In this document: one piece after another, positions 9,671 through 17,529 of the stretch
Position numbering within the stretch: the stretch's first letter is position 1
How the letters are laid out: every line of letters starts with the position of its first letter
Assembly (NCBI GenBank): GCA_964470035.1
Contig: CAYYBR010000003.1
Span: 1-45,276 of the forward strand
Direction of reading: 5' to 3'
DNA from: JAJRXG01 sp964470035
GTDB taxonomy: Bacteria; Bacteroidota; Bacteroidia; Chitinophagales; Saprospiraceae
DNA: 45,276 nt
The notes under the pieces: generated by a model
Database searches by the model: none
Told to the model about the DNA's origin: nothing
What the model saw: only the letters and a program-made list of their open reading frames with translations
Position numbers and translations under genes: made by a program

Positions 9671-10600
9671 CTAATCACCAAAACCAGATAATGATAGTTC
9701 TTTTCTCAGAGGAAGATCCGAGAGAGAATTGGCACCCCAATATGCTTTCTTTATCTGTTTTGATAATGTGGCCACAGAAGTTTTACCTCTAGAAAGAGAG
9801 GTGTCTGATATAGATCTGATCTTATGAGGGCTTGCTGTGTCATAAGTGACCTTTACCTCTCTGGATCCTTCATATGACAGTACTAAAGAAGCTGTACCAT
9901 CACTATTGTTGTCTTTGGCTATGTTAGCTGATACTGACCGCATGTTATCATGGCTAAATCTGAGATTAGTCAAGGACGGAAGTATACTTACCTTGCCAGT
10001 AGGTATCATGTCTGGGTCTATCCTTAGAAGAGTAAATAGTTCGTCTTCTAATAGATCTGCTGTTACCGTGAAATCTTTATCTCCTTCGTTTTCGAAGTAA
10101 GACCTGATCTGAATCTTGTACTTGTTCTTGCCAGTTTTGTTGAGTTGAACGAATGACTGTCCACACCAATCTTGAGAAGATAAAGTGACCTTGTCGGTAG
10201 AGGATCCATCCACCCTTGTGAAAACAGAGGTCATCATGGAGTAATCATATATCCCTGTAGTAAATCTCCGAAGAGAGTTGAGCTTTAGGATAGGTGTCGA
10301 GTTTTTGTTTGTGTAGTTGTCGTTTTTGACTTGCTTGTCAGTTAGAAAATCCTCTGTCACAAATATGGTTACCAATTCGCCACCGTTATGGACATCGCGA
10401 TAGCGATACTGATCTAGGGCATATTTGGATACTTCGGCTTCTCCACTATACCAATAGTCGCTATCTAAACCTTTGTCTTCACTCGGATTAACAGCTATCG
10501 CCTTTTGAGTTTCAGTTAGTAGGTCCTCGCTTACCAACAAGTCGCAGCTTACAAAAGTGGTAGCTACGAAGAGAATTAGACTACTTATATAGTATTTCAT
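9671..10600 (-). CDS. Secreted lipoprotein of unknown function
   Basis: About 309 residues, with signal peptide and lipobox (MKYYISSLILFVATTFVSCD). An ATG two codons upstream (10606) is an equally possible start. The mature region is rich in charged and hydroxyl residues, without recognisable enzyme motifs. The segments YRYRDVHNGGELVTIFVTEDF and QIRSYFENEGDKDFTV suggest a beta-sandwich or septum-formation-like lipoprotein, but I do not recognise a family. It is the first of two adjacent lipoprotein genes and is transcribed divergently from pssA across 176 bp. It could be the first gene of the minus-strand run that continues through 7075. Confidence 0.72.
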   Translation of the reverse strand: MKYYISSLILFVATTFVSCDLLVSEDLLTETQKAIAVNPSEDKGLDSDYWYSGEAEVSKYALDQYRYRDVHNGGELVTIFVTEDFLTDKQVKNDNYTNKNSTPILKLNSLRRFTTGIYDYSMMTSVFTRVDGSSTDKVTLSSQDWCGQSFVQLNKTGKNKYKIQIRSYFENEGDKDFTVTADLLEDELFTLLRIDPDMIPTGKVSILPSLTNLRFSHDNMRSVSANIAKDNNSDGTASLVLSYEGSREVKVTYDTASPHKIRSISDTSLSRGKTSVATLSKQIKKAYWGANSLSDLPLRKELSLSGFGD

Positions 10601-10705
10601 GATCATTTATTTTACTTATTCAGAGATATAACCTTCGAGAAGATGACTTGTTGAATGTATGACCTGAGATAAGACCTTCTATGGTAGGAAGATTGACGAA
10701 AGTTT

Positions 10706-10737
10706 CTTAATTATTGTGTTAATTAAGTATGTTGTTT
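10706..10737. promoter_or_regulatory. Inverted repeat and shared word element upstream of pssA
   Basis: CTTAATTA and TAATTAAG are perfect 8-bp arms around TTGTGT (10706-10727), directly followed by AAGTATGTTGTTT (10725-10737). Both the core AATTATTGTGTTAATT and the 13-mer recur at 42837-42869, in the opposite order. The repeat lies in the divergent region between the lipoprotein gene and pssA, some 32 bp upstream of the pssA -7 element, a plausible place for an operator. No binding protein is known. Confidence 0.4.
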
Positions 10738-10758
10738 TTTAGTCATCTGTAACAATCT

Positions 10759-10766
10759 TATATTTG
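10759..10766 (+). promoter_or_regulatory. Bacteroidota -7 element for pssA
   Basis: TATATTTG matches the Bacteroidota -7 consensus TAnnTTTG and stands 16 bp before the pssA ATG. A TTG at 10732-10734 is a possible -33 element, but the spacing (24 bp) is longer than usual. Confidence 0.5.
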
Positions 10767-10782
10767 GAGAAGACAGGTCATT

Positions 10783-11451
10783 ATGTCCCGTATACCCAAT
10801 ACAATAACACTTTGCAACGCTATCTGCGGTATGCTTGCCATACTATTAGGTAGCCCTGAGGTTGGAGCGTATCTCATTCTTACAGCGATGATATTAGATC
10901 TGGCCGATGGACTTGTAGCGCGAGCACTCAATGTAAAGAGCGATCTGGGTAAACAACTAGATTCATTAGCTGATTTGATTTCCTTTGGTGTAGCCCCAGG
11001 ATATCTGTTTTATCACCTATTCAGTGACACCGAGGCACTGCTGGCTAGTGTCTTCTACGTACTTTCTGCGCTTTTCAGACTCGCTAAGTTCAATACGATG
11101 GACTACATGAAAGATTTTAATGGTCTTCCTTCACCGGCTGCTGCTGGTGTGGTAAGTGGTTACATACTTCTTTATGCACAGGATAGTGTCGTAACTCCAT
11201 ATTGGTTGCCGATGCTAGCGATCATCACTACCGCCATCTCTATGAATATCAAAATGAGCTTCTTTTCATTAAAAGGGGGAAGTATGTTAACCGATTGGCG
11301 GCTATGGTTCGTGGTGGTTGCGACATTAGTGGCAATTGTCGTCGATCATAGTTTTGCGTTGCTCGTCTGCTTTGGTTCTTACGTTTTTATATCATTTGCC
11401 TGTGGCGTGGCACGCAATATGCCTCATTCGCATAGCAGTTCGAGCGGTTAG
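10783..11451 (+). CDS. pssA: CDP-diacylglycerol--serine O-phosphatidyltransferase
   Basis: Catalyses CDP-diacylglycerol + serine to phosphatidylserine, the committed step to phosphatidylethanolamine, in the inner membrane. The 222-residue product carries the full CDP-alcohol phosphatidyltransferase motif D42-G43-x2-A46-R47-x8-G56-x3-D60-x3-D64. It is followed by six or so hydrophobic segments (for example TALF-like VFYVLSALFRLAKF and LWFVVVATLVAIVVDHSFALL). N-terminal SRIPNTITLCNAICGMLAI is typical of the type II (Bacillus-like) PssA. Length is normal. It appears to be a single-gene unit; no psd gene is adjacent. The start is fixed by the family N-terminus. Confidence 0.93.
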   Translation: MSRIPNTITLCNAICGMLAILLGSPEVGAYLILTAMILDLADGLVARALNVKSDLGKQLDSLADLISFGVAPGYLFYHLFSDTEALLASVFYVLSALFRLAKFNTMDYMKDFNGLPSPAAAGVVSGYILLYAQDSVVTPYWLPMLAIITTAISMNIKMSFFSLKGGSMLTDWRLWFVVVATLVAIVVDHSFALLVCFGSYVFISFACGVARNMPHSHSSSSG

Positions 11452-11541
11452 ATAGCGCCACTTTCGTAAATATTTGCTATTAATCAGGGTCTTATGACAA
11501 TATCTCTAGGCGTTAGAGTGGATACCTAAGCCTTAAGTATA

Positions 11542-11549
11542 TATTTTTG
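11542..11549 (+). promoter_or_regulatory. Bacteroidota -7 element for the ferredoxin gene
   Basis: TATTTTTG fits TAnnTTTG and lies 28 bp before the ferredoxin ATG. No clear TTG -33 element is seen at the expected spacing. Confidence 0.45.
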
Positions 11550-11577
11550 CAACTGATTATATATAAACTCCAGACAC

Positions 11578-11928
11578 ATGGCCATATTTATTACTGACGA
11601 ATGTATCAACTGCGGCGCCTGCGAACCAGAATGCCCTAATACTGCTATCTATGAAGGTGGGGTAGAGTGGAAAATGTCAGAAGGCACTTCTGTTGCAGGC
11701 GAGTATACCCTTGAAGATGGTAAGGTCGTAGGCGTAGACGATGCGCAAGCGCCAGTAGATGAGGAGATATATTTTATCGTACCGGACAAGTGTACAGAGT
11801 GCGTAGGATTTCATGAAGAACCTCAGTGCGCTGCAGTTTGTCCAGTTGATTGTTGTGTGCCAGATAGAGACAGAGAAGAGTCTGAAGAAGTACTTTCAGC
11901 AAGACAAGCTACTTTGCATCCGGCATAG
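11578..11928 (+). CDS. 2[4Fe-4S] ferredoxin, YfhL-like
   Basis: A 116-residue soluble ferredoxin. The first cluster motif is C9-x2-C12-x2-C15-x3-C19 (CINCGACEPEC). The second is C72-x2-C75-x8-C84-x3-C88 (CTECVGFHEEPQCAAVC), whose long x8 spacer is characteristic of the Allochromatium/YfhL type with very negative redox potentials. An insertion of about 45 residues separates the motifs, and a charged C-terminal extension follows, as in Bacteroidota homologues. It carries single electrons in an unspecified low-potential reaction. No oxidoreductase partner is adjacent; hscA (Fe-S chaperone) is 2.3 kb away, possibly by coincidence. Confidence 0.92.
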   Translation: MAIFITDECINCGACEPECPNTAIYEGGVEWKMSEGTSVAGEYTLEDGKVVGVDDAQAPVDEEIYFIVPDKCTECVGFHEEPQCAAVCPVDCCVPDRDREESEEVLSARQATLHPA

Positions 11929-11970
11929 CATCTTCGCTCGGGATGCCCACCTCGTAGTTTTCACTTTACT

Positions 11971-12008
11971 ATAAAAACAACGATAGCCTGCTGATATCAG
12001 CAAGCTAT
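11971..12008 (-). terminator. Palindromic rho-independent terminator for the small gene at 12079-12192
   Basis: ATAGC and GCTAT flank the perfect 14-bp palindrome TGCTGATATCAGCA (11989-12002), with one C/A mismatch in between, giving a 26-bp near-palindrome at 11983-12008. Read on the minus strand it is followed by CGTTGTTTTTAT, a T-run in the right place for termination. On the plus strand the following sequence is not T-rich, so the polarity points to the minus-strand gene at 12079-12192 rather than to the ferredoxin gene. Confidence 0.6.
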
Positions 12009-12078
12009 GTGCTTTACGGTAGTTGCATTGGGATATACGATTACTTTTTGGTTGTGCGATTATAGATCATCTAATCTC

Positions 12079-12192
12079 TTAGATACCTATCATCTTCTCG
12101 TACTCCTCATCGCCTAAGACTAGCTTTCTTCTCCGGGCCGAGATAGAAAACAATCTAGCGACTGTTCTTAAAAAACGTTTAAACATGTTCAT
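12079..12192 (-). CDS. Candidate 37-residue basic/acidic small protein
   Basis: A short frame begins MNMFKRFLRTVARLFSISAR and ends with the acidic stretch LGDEEYEKMIGI. An Arg/Lys-rich amphipathic N-terminal half is followed by an acidic tail. It sits in the 445-bp space between ferredoxin and ctlX, which otherwise shows no gene. Support comes from its setting: a TATTTTTG -7 element at 12206-12213 and a palindromic terminator with T-run beginning about 70 bp after the stop. No family is recognised. Its small size means a chance frame cannot be excluded; the combination of promoter, frame and terminator is what makes it plausible. An internal ATG at 12186 is an alternative start. Confidence 0.45.
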   Translation of the reverse strand: MNMFKRFLRTVARLFSISARRRKLVLGDEEYEKMIGI

Positions 12193-12205
12193 GGATATAA
12201 AAAAT

Positions 12206-12213
12206 CAAAAATA
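12206..12213 (-). promoter_or_regulatory. Possible -7 element for the 37-residue gene
   Basis: On the minus strand TATTTTTG fits TAnnTTTG. It is only 13 bp from the ATG, implying a very short leader. No good TTG -33 element is seen. The remaining sequence from 12214 to 12373 is AT-rich, with an A/T-rich hairpin near 12342-12361 that might end ctlX transcription. Confidence 0.35.
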
Positions 12214-12373
12214 ATTAACTTCAAGTATAGTACGTATGAAACGTCATAAATGTTGACATATCAACCATACTAAAGTCACATAAATTGCGAAACTTTAACA
12301 CTAATTGTCGTCTACTTAGTATTCTCTTAGTAAATGGAAGGTAAAAACAGTGGTTTTTTGCTAGGGATAACTA

Positions 12374-13303
12374 CTAGTTCTTTTCAGGTAAGAAGATCTC
12401 TGTGATCATACACCTTACGCTTCCACCACCTAACTTTTCGATTGTTGGAATATCGCAATATACGATCTTATTATGATTTTTTATAATATGTAATTGATCT
12501 TTGGTGAGACTTTGGAAAGCTGATTTAGACATCACCAAAAGCGGCTGGGATCCGCTACCTCGCACTTCGATCATGTTGCCAGCATATGCCAAAACTTGAT
12601 CTCTTGATATGTCGACTATCTGCTTACCTGAATCTCTGAGTCTATCGATGACCAACTTTCTTTGTGCTTTATTAACTATACACTCAGTACAAATAATCGC
12701 TATATGTTGGGTCAGGGTCATGATCACATTAGTATGATAATATGGTACCCCCTTTTCATCGAGAGCGTCAAATGCCACAACTTCATAACCCAACTTCTTC
12801 CCAAGCTCTTCTAATATGTCCATATGAGTCCTGACACTGAGGCAGGCATATATGATTTTGTGGTCCCGATCTAGGATCATGCTACCTGTGCTTTCTAGGT
12901 ACTTCTGATCAGGTTCATGTCTTAACAAACTTGAGTCGACCTCGAGATCGTAGTCAAGGGCTAGTCGCTGGACGAGATCATCTCTTCTCTCAAGCCTTCT
13001 GGCTTTACTGTACATGGGGTAGAGTACTAACGAACCATCAGCATGAGTGCTGATCCAGTTATTAGAGAAGACAGCATCTGTCTTTGGGGGATCTGAAGTA
13101 TCAGCGATATTGATCACTTTCACTCCCTCATCTCTGAGTTTCATGACCACACAGTCGTACTCAGTACGCGCGGTATCGATGATCTTTTGTCTAGAGGTCG
13201 TTCGATCTTCCTGTTGAAATACATTGTTACCCGCGGTTTCAGTATTAAAGCCAAAACTGGCAGGTCTGATCATCAAGATAGTATCTGAAGATTGCTGAGA
13301 CAT
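12374..13303 (-). CDS. ctlX: CtlX-type amidinohydrolase (arginine deiminase superfamily)
   Basis: The 309-residue product has the guanidino-group-modifying enzyme layout. It has an N-terminal RPASFGFN followed by NNVFQQ, the acidic/Asn motif VFSNNWISTH, the catalytic His in YYHTNVIMTL, and the nucleophilic Cys near the C terminus in GGGSVRCMITEIFL. This pattern matches CtlX, described as a citrulline-using hydrolase in Francisella and widely distributed in Bacteroidota as an uncharacterised 'amidinotransferase'. It is cytoplasmic with no signal peptide. Its start is 15 bp after the yhhQ stop on the same strand, so the two are probably co-transcribed. The family is firm; the reaction (citrulline or arginine) is inferred. 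Confidence 0.85.
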   Translation of the reverse strand: MSQQSSDTILMIRPASFGFNTETAGNNVFQQEDRTTSRQKIIDTARTEYDCVVMKLRDEGVKVINIADTSDPPKTDAVFSNNWISTHADGSLVLYPMYSKARRLERRDDLVQRLALDYDLEVDSSLLRHEPDQKYLESTGSMILDRDHKIIYACLSVRTHMDILEELGKKLGYEVVAFDALDEKGVPYYHTNVIMTLTQHIAIICTECIVNKAQRKLVIDRLRDSGKQIVDISRDQVLAYAGNMIEVRGSGSQPLLVMSKSAFQSLTKDQLHIIKNHNKIVYCDIPTIEKLGGGSVRCMITEIFLPEKN

Positions 13304-13318
13304 GATTCGTTATTATTT

Positions 13319-14107
13319 TTAGTAGAGACTTGCTTGTGTTTTTAATCTTTCTGCTTCCTCCTCACCTAAGTATCCATCTATCTTATGATGTGCCAGATAG
13401 ATGACTGGTGTCAGGAGTACGGCCACTATGAACTTATAAATATAGTTGACACTTCCGATAGCCAGCACTCTAACGATGTCCCAATCTGCACCGATATAAA
13501 ATGCTATAAATAGTACCACGAAGCTATCTATGAACTGAGACACAAGGGTGGATCCTGTAGCGCGCAACCAGATCTTACTTCCCTTGGTGATCTTCTTGAG
13601 TTTTTGGAAGACAAAGACATCTACTATCTGACCGACCAGAAAAGCTACTAGGCTGCCCACTATGATCCACAACCCTTGACCAAAGACTTTTTGAAATGCC
13701 AGATCCATATCCTGGATATGATTGCTGCTGTCTGGATCAAGTAGACCACTCTGAGATTGCCACCAGTCATTAGGTGATAGAGAGATCGCAAAGTAGATCA
13801 TCATGAAGGCGTAGATGATAAGGATGACAGCAAAATATGATAGTGCCTTAACTCCTCTGTGTCCGAAGTATTCATTGATGATATCTGTTAAGACAAAGAC
13901 CACTGGCCATAACAAGACACCCGCTGTAAGATTAAATCCCAGATCTTCGACACCCAAGATCGTCCAGCTTAGTGGTTCTAGTCCGATACTTTTCTCGAAA
14001 GAGAATATCTTTACGCCTATGAACTCGGCTATGATAGCATTGGTGATGAAGATGCCGCCTAAAACAAAAAAGAGCTGAGTGGATTTATCTTGTAGGATAG
14101 ACTTCAT
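13319..14107 (-). CDS. yhhQ: Queuosine precursor transporter (VUT/ECF family, DUF165)
   Basis: An inner-membrane protein of 262 residues with about six hydrophobic segments (FFVLGGIFITNAIIAEFIGV, LTAGVLLWPVVFVLTDII, ALSYFAVILIIYAFMMIYF, GLWIIVGSLVAFLVGQIVDV and two more). The family marks are VFVLTDIINEYFG and the later DVFVFQKLKK and SQFIDSFVVLFIAFY. YhhQ takes up queuine/preQ1 precursors for tRNA modification. The extra loop around residues 108-130 (SPNDWWQSQSGLLDPDSSNH) is common in Bacteroidota members. I saw no preQ1 riboswitch in the 82 bp shared with the divergent hscA gene. Likely first gene of a yhhQ-ctlX unit. Confidence 0.9.
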   Translation of the reverse strand: MKSILQDKSTQLFFVLGGIFITNAIIAEFIGVKIFSFEKSIGLEPLSWTILGVEDLGFNLTAGVLLWPVVFVLTDIINEYFGHRGVKALSYFAVILIIYAFMMIYFAISLSPNDWWQSQSGLLDPDSSNHIQDMDLAFQKVFGQGLWIIVGSLVAFLVGQIVDVFVFQKLKKITKGSKIWLRATGSTLVSQFIDSFVVLFIAFYIGADWDIVRVLAIGSVNYIYKFIVAVLLTPVIYLAHHKIDGYLGEEEAERLKTQASLY

Positions 14108-14189
14108 AAACTATAGGTAACACCGAACATACAAAAAGTCAATCTCATAATGCCTTCATTTTTCACTACCAAATAACAGGACTCATAAT

Positions 14190-16040
14190 ATGGCTAAGGT
14201 ATCGATCAATCTCAAAGATGGCACTGTCGTAAATGATAGTCCACCTGAAGTTATAATAGGCATAGACTTGGGTACGACACATAGTATCGTGGCGTATATA
14301 AAAGATGGCCAACCGGTTGCTATATCTAAAGAAGATACGGCCTCGGCCTTGGTGCCATCGATCGTACATTTTGACAAGGGAAGTAAGGTTATCGTCGGAC
14401 AAAAAGCGAAAGACCTCCTTATCGAAAGTCCGGAGCGTACGATATATTCTGTGAAGAGATTACTAGGAAAATCATACGATGATCTAGAAAGTCTTGATCA
14501 TCGACTCAGCTACAAGATCATCGATACAGATGATGGCGGACTCGTCAAGGTAGCTATCGAAGAAAAGTTTTACTCGCCTATCGAGTTATCAGCAGAGATC
14601 TTAAAGGCACTTAAGGTAATGGCCGAAGAGCATCTCCATAGCCAGATCAATAAGGCGGTTATCACCGTACCAGCTTACTTTAATGACGCCCAAAGACAAG
14701 CTACGCGAGATGCTGGCAAGCTTGCCGGACTTGATGTCCTGAGGATCGTCAATGAGCCTACCGCAGCCAGCCTCGCTTATGATATAGGTACATCTCGAAG
14801 TGATAACCAGACTATCGTGGTATATGATCTCGGAGGTGGCACCTTTGATATATCTATACTGCGGATAGAAGAGGGCGTCTTCGAAGTCCTAGCGACTCAT
14901 GGGGACACCTATCTGGGCGGTGATGATGTGGACAAAGCGATCATAGATCACTGGGTAAAAAAGTACAGACTCGAGACGACGAGTGCCCAAGTCAGCCAAT
15001 CTCTGAGACTCGCTGCTGAGGAGATGAAAAAAACACTTGGCCAGCAAGAAACACATACGCTTGAGATAGGCGGTCAGTCTCTTGTCTTAACAAGAGAGGA
15101 GTTTCATGGACTGATCGCGCCCTTGATCAGTCGTACGATAGAGATGTGTAAGGCTTGTGTGAAGGATGCTGACATAGGATTATCAGATATCGATCAGATT
15201 ATATTAGTCGGGGGAAGTACGAGATTGTTACTGGTGAAGGAGATGGTGAGCGAATATTTCCGAAAGGGGGTCAATGATCATATCGACCCAGATAAGACAG
15301 TAGCTTTAGGAGCCGCTGTCCAAGCTGATATCTTAGCGGGCAATCGAAAGGACATGCTCTTACTCGATGTCACTCCACTATCGCTGGGTATCGAGACGGT
15401 AGGTGGGCTGATGGATACGATTATACCACGTAACTCTAAGGTGCCTACACGAGCGGGTAGGCAGTATACCACTTCAGTAGATGGTCAGACTAAATTAAAG
15501 GTGGCTGTCTTCCAGGGAGAGCGAGACTTGGTTAGCGATAATCGAAAACTCGGAGAGTTTATCTTATCTGGGATTCCTCCTATGGCTGCCGGTATGCCTA
15601 AGATAGATATCAAGTTCATCCTCGACGCAGATGGTATCCTAAGAGTAAAGGCGAGCGAGCTGAGATCTGAAGTAGAAACAGAAGTCGAAATCAAATCACA
15701 GTATGGCATCTCAGAAGAAGAGATGGCTAAGATGTTGCTTGCTTCTATACAGCATGCGCAGTCAGATATGACGCAAAGATCACTCATAGAAGCACGTACG
15801 GAAGCGCAGAATGTAGTCCAGCATACCACCAAATTTCTCCGTCAGAATGATAAAATTCTATCAGAGGAGGAGAAAGAAAAACTACAGCGCCTATCAGCAG
15901 TCATAGAAGAGTCGATCAAGGGAAGTGATAAGGACGCCATACAGAGCGCTATGGATGAAATCAATGAATACAGCAGACCCATCGCTGAGCGAGCTATGGA
16001 TGCTAATATTGCTGATGCACTAAAAGGAACAGGCGTCTAG
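14190..16040 (+). CDS. hscA: Hsp70-family chaperone HscA (Fe-S cluster assembly type)
   Basis: The 616-residue Hsp70 begins MAKVSINLKDGTVV before the ATPase signature VIIGIDLGTTHSIVAY, an N-terminal extension typical of HscA rather than DnaK. It has the second ATPase signature VVYDLGGGTFDISIL and the third VGGSTRLLLVKEMV, the linker DMLLLDVTPLSLGIETVGG, then the substrate-binding beta-domain and a helical lid. It lacks the acidic EEVD-like or Gly-rich C-terminal tail of DnaK. HscA helps transfer Fe-S clusters from the scaffold IscU. No isc or suf gene is next to it here. It is followed after 6 bp by a GH3-family gene, so the two are probably one transcript. Confidence 0.9.
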   Translation: MAKVSINLKDGTVVNDSPPEVIIGIDLGTTHSIVAYIKDGQPVAISKEDTASALVPSIVHFDKGSKVIVGQKAKDLLIESPERTIYSVKRLLGKSYDDLESLDHRLSYKIIDTDDGGLVKVAIEEKFYSPIELSAEILKALKVMAEEHLHSQINKAVITVPAYFNDAQRQATRDAGKLAGLDVLRIVNEPTAASLAYDIGTSRSDNQTIVVYDLGGGTFDISILRIEEGVFEVLATHGDTYLGGDDVDKAIIDHWVKKYRLETTSAQVSQSLRLAAEEMKKTLGQQETHTLEIGGQSLVLTREEFHGLIAPLISRTIEMCKACVKDADIGLSDIDQIILVGGSTRLLLVKEMVSEYFRKGVNDHIDPDKTVALGAAVQADILAGNRKDMLLLDVTPLSLGIETVGGLMDTIIPRNSKVPTRAGRQYTTSVDGQTKLKVAVFQGERDLVSDNRKLGEFILSGIPPMAAGMPKIDIKFILDADGILRVKASELRSEVETEVEIKSQYGISEEEMAKMLLASIQHAQSDMTQRSLIEARTEAQNVVQHTTKFLRQNDKILSEEEKEKLQRLSAVIEESIKGSDKDAIQSAMDEINEYSRPIAERAMDANIADALKGTGV

Positions 16041-16046
16041 ACAGCT

Positions 16047-17525
16047 ATGAAGTCATTGATTGTTAAGCCATATGCGAAGTATATCTCACGCCAAGTTAGG
16101 CGTGATAGAGAGCGTCCGATAGAGGATCAAAAGAAGGTATTCGATCACTTACTTAGCGTGGGCAAGGAAACCTTCTTTGGGAGAGATCATAGCTTCGGTA
16201 AGATATCATCTTATGAAGACTGGTGCGAAGCGATTCCTATACGAGACTATGAAGGACTACGACCGTATGTTGATAAGATCCTAGAAGGGCAACCTAATAT
16301 ATTGTGGAAGGGAAGACCGAGATATTTTGCCAAGACAAGCGGGACTACATCCGGTACAAAGTATATACCTATCACATCCGATAGTATGCCTAATCATATG
16401 GTCACGGCTCGACGAGCGCTTATGACATATGCTGCTCAGGGTTCTAACGCTAGGTTATTTGATGGGAAGGTGATGTTTTTATCTGGCTCACCCACACTAG
16501 GAGATCAGCACGGTATAGCTACTGGTAGATTGTCAGGTATAGTGAATCATGAGTTCCCAGCATGGATCAAGGGTAACCAACTACCATCATTTGATATAAA
16601 CTGTATAGAGGATTGGGAGCAGAAGGTGGATGCCATCGTAGAGCAAAGTAAAAATCACGACTTACGTCTCATCAGTGGTATACCGCCATGGGTACAGATG
16701 TATTTTGAAAGACTGCTGGAGGCTACGGGTACGTCTGCGGTCAAAGAGGTCTTTCCTAACCTACAAGTCTTTTTTCACGGGGGCGTCAACTATGAACCAT
16801 ATCGAGATGCACTGGAAGGTCTTATAGGAGAAAGTATCGACAGCTTAGAGACATACCCTGCGTCCGAAGGCTTCATAGCCTTTCAAGATACCCTTAAGAG
16901 TGATGGTTTACTGCTTAATACCAACTCGGGCATCTTCTACGAGTTTGTTCCTCTAAGCGAGTGGAGTAGTGATCATCCACCACGCTACTCACTGCAGGAC
17001 ATTGCTCTTAATACAGACTACGTCGTCATCCTATCCACTAACGCCGGATTATGGGCCTACAACCTTGGGGACACTGTACGATTTGTATCCAAGGATCCAT
17101 ATCGTATCGTTGTCTCCGGACGAGTCAAGCACTTCATCTCAGCCTTTGGTGAGCATGTCATCGGCAAGGAAGTCGAGCAAGCGATGATAGATACATGTGG
17201 TAAGCATGCGGCGTCTGTGATAGAGTATACCGTAGCTCCCCAAGTAAATCCTACCGAAGGCCTACCTTATCATGAGTGGTTCATAGAGTGGGAGAAGAAA
17301 CCAGAAGATATCGTTGCATTCCGTCAGGACCTAGATGAGGCGCTCTGCCAACAAAACGCTTATTACGATGATCTGATCAAGGGAGCTATACTACAACCCT
17401 TGATCATCAACTCAGTGAATACAGGGACCTTTAGAGCTTACATGAAAAGCAAAGGCAAACTCGGAGGACAAAATAAAGTACCCCGCCTTAGTAATGATCG
17501 GAAGATCGCCGATAAGTTGTCTTAG
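16047..17525 (+). CDS. GH3 auxin-responsive promoter family protein (acyl-adenylate amino acid ligase-like)
   Basis: The 492-residue product follows the GH3 family of ANL-type adenylating enzymes. It has the phosphate-binding loop SGTTSGTKYIPIT (about residues 106-118), LETYPASEGFIAFQ, NLGDTVRFVSKDPYRIVVSGR, and the C-terminal mobile domain beginning HFISAFGEHVIGKEVE. Plant GH3 enzymes join amino acids to jasmonate or auxin; bacterial members form amide or ester bonds of unknown substrate, and are frequent in Bacteroidota. It is cytoplasmic with no signal peptide. It starts 6 bp after hscA, so a shared transcript is likely although no functional link is known. It converges on the acyltransferase gene with only 4 bp between. 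Confidence 0.88.
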   Translation: MKSLIVKPYAKYISRQVRRDRERPIEDQKKVFDHLLSVGKETFFGRDHSFGKISSYEDWCEAIPIRDYEGLRPYVDKILEGQPNILWKGRPRYFAKTSGTTSGTKYIPITSDSMPNHMVTARRALMTYAAQGSNARLFDGKVMFLSGSPTLGDQHGIATGRLSGIVNHEFPAWIKGNQLPSFDINCIEDWEQKVDAIVEQSKNHDLRLISGIPPWVQMYFERLLEATGTSAVKEVFPNLQVFFHGGVNYEPYRDALEGLIGESIDSLETYPASEGFIAFQDTLKSDGLLLNTNSGIFYEFVPLSEWSSDHPPRYSLQDIALNTDYVVILSTNAGLWAYNLGDTVRFVSKDPYRIVVSGRVKHFISAFGEHVIGKEVEQAMIDTCGKHAASVIEYTVAPQVNPTEGLPYHEWFIEWEKKPEDIVAFRQDLDEALCQQNAYYDDLIKGAILQPLIINSVNTGTFRAYMKSKGKLGGQNKVPRLSNDRKIADKLS

Positions 17526-17529
17526 GGAT

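Noticed and set aside
14108..14189. preQ1 riboswitch sought upstream of yhhQ
   Set aside because: The 82-bp divergent region has no match to the preQ1 aptamer core.
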